A DNA stretch of 16,731 nucleotides from the NCBI GenBank assembly GCA_002352665.1, contig DEIV01000120.1, positions 1 through 16,731 of the forward strand, written 5' to 3'. The translations under genes and the position numbers were made by a program. The DNA is from Flavobacteriaceae bacterium UBA2765. GTDB lineage: Bacteria; Bacteroidota; Bacteroidia; Flavobacteriales; Flavobacteriaceae. Below, piece after piece: positions 11,911-16,731 of the stretch. The notes under the pieces are model-generated. The model searched no databases, was not told the DNA's origin, and was given only the letters and a program-made list of their open reading frames with translations. Positions within the stretch are counted from its first letter, which is position 1. Every line of letters begins with the position of its first letter.

Positions 11911-14872
11911 TCTGTTTTGGGGTATCTGAATATCTAGGATCTTCTATAATGGCCAATCTATACATAGAAATTACTTCAATATTTATACAATCAAACTCTT
12001 CTAACACTTTACCTGTAATTGCATAAATTCCTTTTCCACGGAAAGGATATTTTACTGCTACCGGAGGAAAATGCACCGTATCTATAAAATCACCTTCACG
12101 GTCTAAAAAAGTACCAAAATACATGGCTTTTCCCGATGACGTTTTCGTACTTTTAGTAGTTATTAAATAGCCTTCAATTCTTATAATTTTAGTTGTATAC
12201 CCTATTAATTCTTTAGCTTTTAAGCTACTTCTTTGAGGCTTCAACAACAAGTCAAAAGGATTACACAATGGAAAACCTAACAATTCTATTTCATCAAAAG
12301 CATGCTCTAACGCAGTAGCATATAGTTCGGGGGTTTGGTAGGTAATTTTTTCTGTTTTAAATAAGGTCATTATATGTTCTTCAAAAGATACCTTATTAAT
12401 TTTCATATGTGCCTGCCATAACAATTCACGTTTATTAATATCCGTAAACCGAAAAGCATTGATCTTAATTAAAATAGAAATTTGCTCTACAGAAATAGAA
12501 ACACGGTCTATAAAATCATCTAAACTTTGATAGGCTCCACTTTTTTGTCGTTCAATAAGCATTCTTTGTATCGTTTTTGATTCTAATGAACGCAAAAATA
12601 GAAATCCCAAGTAGATGGTTTTACTTGCTATAAATACTTCATTAAAACTTTTATTTACGCATGGTGCTTCTATAGTTGCACCGTGCATTCTAGCTTCGTG
12701 TATATACAATTCAGGGCGATAAAAACCACCGCCATTATTGACTGTAGCAACCATATATTCTAAAGGATAATAGGCTTTTAAAAACAAACTCTGGTAACTC
12801 TCAACAGCATAAGAAGCAGAATGTCCTTTTGCAAAAGCATATCCTGCAAAGCTTTCTATTTGACGCCATATATCCTGAATTAAGTTTTCAGGTTTTCTAT
12901 CCTCTCTACAATTGTCAAAAAATTGCTGTTTTACTTTTAAAAATTCTTCTCTGGAGCGAAATTTACCAGACATGCCTCGGCGTAACATGTCTGCTTCGCC
13001 TAAGGTCAGTCCGCCAAAATAATGAGCCACTTTGATCACATCTTCTTGATAGACCATTACGCCATAGGTTTCAGGCATAATATTTTGCAATACAGGATGT
13101 GTCTCTTTTCTACGATTAGGATATCTGTACCGTAGAATATACTCACGCATCATTCCAGATTTTGCAACTCCGGGCCGTATTACAGAGCTAGCAGCAACCA
13201 AGCCTAAATAATCATCTACTTGTAATTTTTTAAGCAGCATTCGCATGGCGGGTGATTCAACATAAAAACAACCAATAGCTTTCGCATTTCTTAAGAGATG
13301 TTTGATCTGTTTATCTTCTTTAAAACGTTTGATATCATGAATATCTATGGGCTCTTTTTCAGGATGATTATAAGCAACAACTGCTACAGCGTCTTTTATT
13401 TTTCCTAATCCGCGTTGACTTAAAATATCAAATTTATATAAGCCTATATCTTCAGCAACAACCATATCAAATTGTGTCGTTATAAATCCTTTAGGCGGTA
13501 AAAAAGTAGCTGTATAGTAATGAATTGGTTTTTCTGAAATTAAAATTCCTCCTGCATGGATTCCTAAATAATTAGGAAAACCTTGAATATATTGACTATA
13601 CTTTAATACCAATTGTGAATATTTATCCAATGCATTGAAGTTATACTTTCCTCTAGTCAATACATCCATTTCAGATTTAGGCAATCCAAATACTTTTCCT
13701 AATTCACGAACTGAAGCTTTAAACTTAAAGGTGTTATATACGGTGATCAATGCCGTATTTTTAAATCGGTTAAAAATAAATTTGGTAATATCATCACGGT
13801 CTGTCCACGAAAAATCAATGTCAAAATCGGGTGGATTTGTACGGTATAAATTGATAAAACGTTCAAAATACAGGTCTAATTCTATAGGGTCAACATCTGT
13901 AATGTGCAATAAATAAGCAATGATACTGTTGGCACCACTACCACGACCCACATAAAAATAACCTTTGCTACGCGCATATTTTAAGATCTTCCAATTGATC
14001 AAAAAGTACGATACAAAACCCTTCTCTTTAATAATAGTTAGCTCTTTGGTAATTCTAGAATAAATCGTCTCATCAGGACTTGCATAACGATAGGTCAATC
14101 CCCGATAAGCTAACCGTTCTAATAACCGATAATCTAATGCTTCATTATCAGTATAAGAATGTTGATTATTAGGTGTGCTTTGCGAAAAATCAAAATCAAT
14201 GGTACAGCTATCTAAAAGATACTCTGTGTTTTTTATAAGTTCGGGATACCCTTCATACAGAATCTCTAATTCATTAGAAGCTAGCATTTGATCAGTTTCA
14301 TTGCCCTGTTCTTCTTTAGAAAGTTTACTCAATAACGTATTATTAGCAATAGCTCGTAACAAACGATGTGTATTAAATCCCTTTTTATTTTGAAAAGAAA
14401 CGGTTTGTAGTATTACTAATTTGTCACGTTTGTTATTCCATTTTGAAAATTTTAATTTATTGAGATCGTCAGCTTTTATGCCTAGATATTCATTGGTTTT
14501 TAAATTGAATTCCTTACCGGATATATAAGGATAAATAACAAATGTATCCTCTAATTGAGGAGCTTGATTAGGAAATTTTAACTTCGGATTATATAAATGA
14601 GAAGATAGGTAATTGTTGATCTGTTGAAACCCGTTATTATTTTTAGCCAGTAGTATAAATTGTTGTTGTGCACCATTTCTAAAATCGACACCTAGTACCG
14701 GTTTGATATGATACTTTGAAGATAGGCGTACAAAATCAAGACAAGCAGACGTATTATTAATATCGGTTAAAGCCAAGGTATCTATCCCTTTTTCAGCAGT
14801 TAACTTTAATAGATCGTCAGTCTTTATAGTACCATATCGTAAGCTAAAATATGTATGACAATTGATATACAA
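11894..14872 (-). CDS. dnaE2: DNA polymerase III alpha-like, error-prone type (DnaE2/ImuC-like)
   Basis: C-family polymerase of 992 residues, shorter than the replicative alpha subunit (about 1160 in E. coli) and similar to damage-induced DnaE2. Order: PHP domain (about 1-220, NCHTYFSLRYG at the start), palm with GRGSGANSIIAYLL (309-322) and catalytic Asp351/Asp353 in PDFDIDF plus Asp482 in KFDILSQRGLG, fingers with HAGGILIS and RRGMSGK, helix-hairpin-helix, and a C-terminal OB-fold (about 890-970). The start is TTG at 14872: the family-like N-terminus MYINCH begins there, a stop lies four codons upstream, and AAAGGG just ahead resembles a ribosome site. Overlap with dinB and the divergent S24 repressor indicate an SOS-type mutagenesis cassette; no imuA-like gene is visible. 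Confidence 0.93.
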   Translation of the reverse strand: MYINCHTYFSLRYGTIKTDDLLKLTAEKGIDTLALTDINNTSACLDFVRLSSKYHIKPVLGVDFRNGAQQQFILLAKNNNGFQQINNYLSSHLYNPKLKFPNQAPQLEDTFVIYPYISGKEFNLKTNEYLGIKADDLNKLKFSKWNNKRDKLVILQTVSFQNKKGFNTHRLLRAIANNTLLSKLSKEEQGNETDQMLASNELEILYEGYPELIKNTEYLLDSCTIDFDFSQSTPNNQHSYTDNEALDYRLLERLAYRGLTYRYASPDETIYSRITKELTIIKEKGFVSYFLINWKILKYARSKGYFYVGRGSGANSIIAYLLHITDVDPIELDLYFERFINLYRTNPPDFDIDFSWTDRDDITKFIFNRFKNTALITVYNTFKFKASVRELGKVFGLPKSEMDVLTRGKYNFNALDKYSQLVLKYSQYIQGFPNYLGIHAGGILISEKPIHYYTATFLPPKGFITTQFDMVVAEDIGLYKFDILSQRGLGKIKDAVAVVAYNHPEKEPIDIHDIKRFKEDKQIKHLLRNAKAIGCFYVESPAMRMLLKKLQVDDYLGLVAASSVIRPGVAKSGMMREYILRYRYPNRRKETHPVLQNIMPETYGVMVYQEDVIKVAHYFGGLTLGEADMLRRGMSGKFRSREEFLKVKQQFFDNCREDRKPENLIQDIWRQIESFAGYAFAKGHSASYAVESYQSLFLKAYYPLEYMVATVNNGGGFYRPELYIHEARMHGATIEAPCVNKSFNEVFIASKTIYLGFLFLRSLESKTIQRMLIERQKSGAYQSLDDFIDRVSISVEQISILIKINAFRFTDINKRELLWQAHMKINKVSFEEHIMTLFKTEKITYQTPELYATALEHAFDEIELLGFPLCNPFDLLLKPQRSSLKAKELIGYTTKIIRIEGYLITTKSTKTSSGKAMYFGTFLDREGDFIDTVHFPPVAVKYPFRGKGIYAITGKVLEEFDCINIEVISMYRLAIIEDPRYSDTPKQIAYES

Positions 14873-14893
14873 AATCCCTTTTTAAATTTTTAT

Positions 14894-14901
14894 CAAATTT
14901 A
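14894..14901 (-). promoter_or_regulatory. -7 box of dnaE2-dinB
   Basis: On the minus strand it reads TAAATTTG, an exact match to the Bacteroidota -7 consensus TAnnTTTG, 21 bases before the TTG start of dnaE2. GTAGC directly precedes it, a half-site that recurs inverted beside the opposite promoter. Confidence 0.6.
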
Positions 14902-14919
14902 GCTACATTTTAAAGTAAT

Positions 14920-14942
14920 TATTGCTTATGTTTGTAGCAATA
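14920..14942. promoter_or_regulatory. Operator-like inverted repeat over the repressor's -7 box
   Basis: TATTGCT (14920-14926) and AGCAATA (14936-14942) flank TATGTTTGT. The spacer contains TATGTTTG (14927-14934), an exact TAnnTTTG -7 box for the rightward S24 gene starting at 14953. A protein bound to the arms would cover this promoter. GCTACA (14902-14907) and TGTAGC (14933-14938) form a second, wider inverted pair touching both divergent -7 boxes. Autoregulation by the S24 protein is the simplest reading. Confidence 0.55.
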
Positions 14943-14952
14943 TGATAACTAA

Positions 14953-15717
14953 ATGAAATTTATTCAAACAAACATTCGCCATTTAAGAGTTTTAAAAGGC
15001 TTTTCTCAAGAGCACTTCGCAGAAGAGCTGGGTTGGACCCGGTCTATTATTGGTTCATATGAAGAAGGCCGATCAGAACCATCTATTGAAAGATTAATTA
15101 GTTTGTCTAGCTATTTTAATATTCCTATAGATATTTTAGTTAAGAATGATCTACGCTTAACAGATACCACTTCCTTTATTGAAATTGGTAATAAGCGTGT
15201 ATTATTTCCGGTAACAGTTAATGAAGCGAATGAAGATCTGATTGAAATTTTGACTGTAGAAGCCTCTGCCGGTTATTTAAAAGGTTATGCTGATCCTGAA
15301 TATGTTGAGCAATTACAAAACATAAAACTGCCTTTTTTGCCAACAGGTAAACACAGAACTTTTCCTATAAAAGGTGATTCTATGTTACCTGTAAAAGACG
15401 GTTCATATGTTGTTGCAAAATTTGTTGAAAATATTCAAGATGTAAAAGATGGTAGGACCTATATTGTATTGACTAAAGATGATGGTCTGGTCTACAAAAG
15501 AGTCTATAATAGAATAAAAGATAGACAGAGTTTGTTATTATACTCAGATAACAAAAGCTATTTCCCTTTTGAAGTCAACATTGAAGATGTACTGGAATTG
15601 TGGGAGTTTACCTGTTGTATCAACACCCAAGAATATGATAAAGAAGAATTAAAATTAAGCAGTATCGTTACTATGTTTCAGGAATTAAAAGTAGAATTAA
15701 AGTCGATTAAATCATAG
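14953..15717 (+). CDS. XRE-S24 repressor (LexA/CI-like, autocleaving)
   Basis: 254 residues: an N-terminal Cro/CI helix-turn-helix (about 5-62, IRHLRVLKGFSQEHFAEELG and IIGSYEEGRSEPS) and a C-terminal S24 peptidase domain (about 95-215). The dyad is Ser143 in KGDSMLPVKDG and Lys182 in VYKRV; the likely self-cleavage bond is Ala106-Gly107 in EASAGYLKG. In this class RecA filaments trigger self-cleavage after DNA damage and relieve repression. Its position divergent from dnaE2-dinB over an 80-base region with operator-like repeats makes it the probable repressor of the mutagenesis cassette and of itself. A C-terminal tail (about 225-254) rich in Glu, Lys and Leu looks helical. RecA dependence is inferred from the family. 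Confidence 0.93.
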   Translation: MKFIQTNIRHLRVLKGFSQEHFAEELGWTRSIIGSYEEGRSEPSIERLISLSSYFNIPIDILVKNDLRLTDTTSFIEIGNKRVLFPVTVNEANEDLIEILTVEASAGYLKGYADPEYVEQLQNIKLPFLPTGKHRTFPIKGDSMLPVKDGSYVVAKFVENIQDVKDGRTYIVLTKDDGLVYKRVYNRIKDRQSLLLYSDNKSYFPFEVNIEDVLELWEFTCCINTQEYDKEELKLSSIVTMFQELKVELKSIKS

Positions 15718-15781
15718 TTAGAAATCATGAATAAACATATGACATAAAATCACGTAATCATCCTATTTGAACTATTTTTTG

Positions 15782-15789
15782 TATTTTTG
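15782..15789 (+). promoter_or_regulatory. -7 box of the Fic gene
   Basis: TATTTTTG is an exact TAnnTTTG match, 27 bases before the ATG at 15817. The upstream TTG alternative start (15787) lies inside this box, which argues against that start. Confidence 0.5.
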
Positions 15790-15816
15790 GTACACATCAA
15801 TGAAATAGAAGATAAA

Positions 15817-16728
15817 ATGCACCCTATTAAAAAACTTGATAAATTACCGCCTAAAAGAGAAAAAGTTGAAACTTTAGAAATTCTTAGACAATTAAGCAAG
15901 TCATCTAAAGCACTAGGAGAATTAAAGGGAATTGCTCAAACAATGCCCAATCAAGCAATGCTAATCAATGCAGTTGTACTTCAGGAAGCAAAAGACAGTT
16001 CGGAAATTGAAAACATAATCACAACCCAAGATGAACTATATAAAGCATTAGCAACAAAAGGAAAACAACCAACACAAGTAAAAGAAGTTATTAATTACAG
16101 AAAAGCAATCTTTGCTGGACATGAGCTATTAAAAAAACAAGGATTTTTAAGATTAAAAGACATTGAATTTCTTCAAAAAACTATCATTGAAAATAATGCT
16201 GGAATTAGAACAATGGCAGGAACTGTTTTAAAAAATGATAAAACAGAAGAAATTGTTTACACACCACCACAAGAAAAAGGTGAAATTTTAGACTTACTGA
16301 GTAATTTTTTGGATCATTATAATATAACTCAAGATAATTTTCCGCCATTAATAAATTTGGCTATTTTGCATTATCAGTTTGAAAGTATTCATCCATTCTA
16401 TGACGGAAATGGAAGAACAGGTAGAATACTAAACATTTTATATCTGATAATAAACGAATTACTTGACATTCCAATATTGTATCTAAGCTCATATATCAAT
16501 GAAAACAAATCCGAATATTACCGATTACTAAATACAGTTAACAAAACTGATGAGTGGGAAGAATATATTATATATATTTTAAAAGCAATAGAAATAACAT
16601 CAAATAGGACAATTGACAAGATTAATTCAATTAAAAATTTACTTTCTAAAACAATTATTATTGCACAAAAAGAAGAACCAAAAATATACAGAAAAGAACT
16701 CGTTGAGTTACTCCTGTTTTCGACATAA
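15817..16728 (+). CDS. Fic-domain protein, class II, C-terminus apparently truncated
   Basis: Fic enzymes usually transfer AMP from ATP to a target hydroxyl; the target is unknown here. Start: the frame is open from TTG 15787, but the ATG at 15817 gives the usual N-terminus MHPIKKL and leaves room for the -7 box at 15782, so 303 residues. Numbering from the ATG: an N-terminal Fic_N domain holds the inhibitory motif S/TxxxE(G/N) as SSEIEN (61-66), so activity is probably autoinhibited; the active-site loop HPFYDGNGRTGR is at 192-203 with all key residues. Homologues normally continue about 60-70 residues into a winged-helix domain after ...ELVELL. Here the frame reads LLLFST and stops at 16726, three bases before the window end, so a frameshift or real truncation is likely. 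Confidence 0.85.
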   Translation: MHPIKKLDKLPPKREKVETLEILRQLSKSSKALGELKGIAQTMPNQAMLINAVVLQEAKDSSEIENIITTQDELYKALATKGKQPTQVKEVINYRKAIFAGHELLKKQGFLRLKDIEFLQKTIIENNAGIRTMAGTVLKNDKTEEIVYTPPQEKGEILDLLSNFLDHYNITQDNFPPLINLAILHYQFESIHPFYDGNGRTGRILNILYLIINELLDIPILYLSSYINENKSEYYRLLNTVNKTDEWEEYIIYILKAIEITSNRTIDKINSIKNLLSKTIIIAQKEEPKIYRKELVELLLFST

Positions 16729-16731
16729 ATT

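Noticed and set aside
12829..13916. Two plus-strand open frames (12829-13035, 13635-13916) inside dnaE2
   Set aside because: Both are antisense to conserved polymerase domains and show no family features.
15787..15816. TTG start 10 codons upstream for the Fic gene
   Set aside because: The TTG lies inside an exact -7 box and the family N-terminus begins at the ATG at 15817.
1..16731. CRISPR arrays, tRNA or rRNA genes, transposases
   Set aside because: I saw no regularly spaced repeats, no cloverleaf-like or ribosomal sequence and no transposase domain.

Overview
The window looks like chromosomal DNA from a flavobacterium (Bacteroidota, probably Flavobacteriaceae; genus not resolvable from the sequence alone). 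Reasons: a type IX secretion protein PorV next to a cytidine deaminase, very AT-rich DNA, gene starts mostly without a Shine-Dalgarno site, Bacteroidota-type -7 boxes (TAnnTTTG) in front of several genes, and protein sequences throughout that read as flavobacterial.

Layout. 1-2167: porV (5' end outside the window), cdd and a group III truncated haemoglobin, all rightward. 2395-7491: a peptide-secretion island. On the minus strand, in transcription order, lie an HlyD-type adaptor (7086-5929), a C39-peptidase ABC exporter (5769-3604), a small helix-turn-helix protein (3437-3120) and three very small genes (2962-2795, 2776-2609, 2511-2395); a short XRE regulator (7261-7491) diverges from the adaptor gene. 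7736-10446: a FabH-like ketoacyl synthase and an MlaE/MlaF lipid-transport ABC pair, rightward. 10518-10687: a start-less coding remnant and a bidirectional terminator. 10738-15717: an inducible-mutagenesis cassette, with dinB-type and dnaE2-type polymerases leftward and an S24 (LexA/CI-like) repressor rightward, sharing one 80-bp control region. 15817-16728: a Fic protein that appears to lack its usual C-terminal domain.

The most interesting part is the peptide island. Two of the small genes encode 55-residue precursors. Each has a 23-residue double-glycine leader (MKNLxxxGVQxLN...GG) and a 32-residue core, which is the substrate type cut and exported by the C39 ABC transporter encoded beside them. 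The third encodes a leaderless 38-residue membrane peptide whose last 17 residues match the end of one core at 10 positions, mostly through different synonymous codons, so it is probably a real gene and could be an immunity mimic or a third component. The helix-turn-helix protein also ends in a stretch that fits the double-glycine processing consensus, followed by a 15-residue tail, so a regulator-derived signal peptide is conceivable. Together this looks like a two-component bacteriocin or signalling-peptide locus. No modification enzyme is visible and no outer-membrane TolC partner lies in the window.

The rest is largely recognisable chromosomal equipment. Several intergenic gaps hold short palindromic repeats, notably three copies of a CCTACAAGGT palindrome and two elements of the GTCATnCnGA type.
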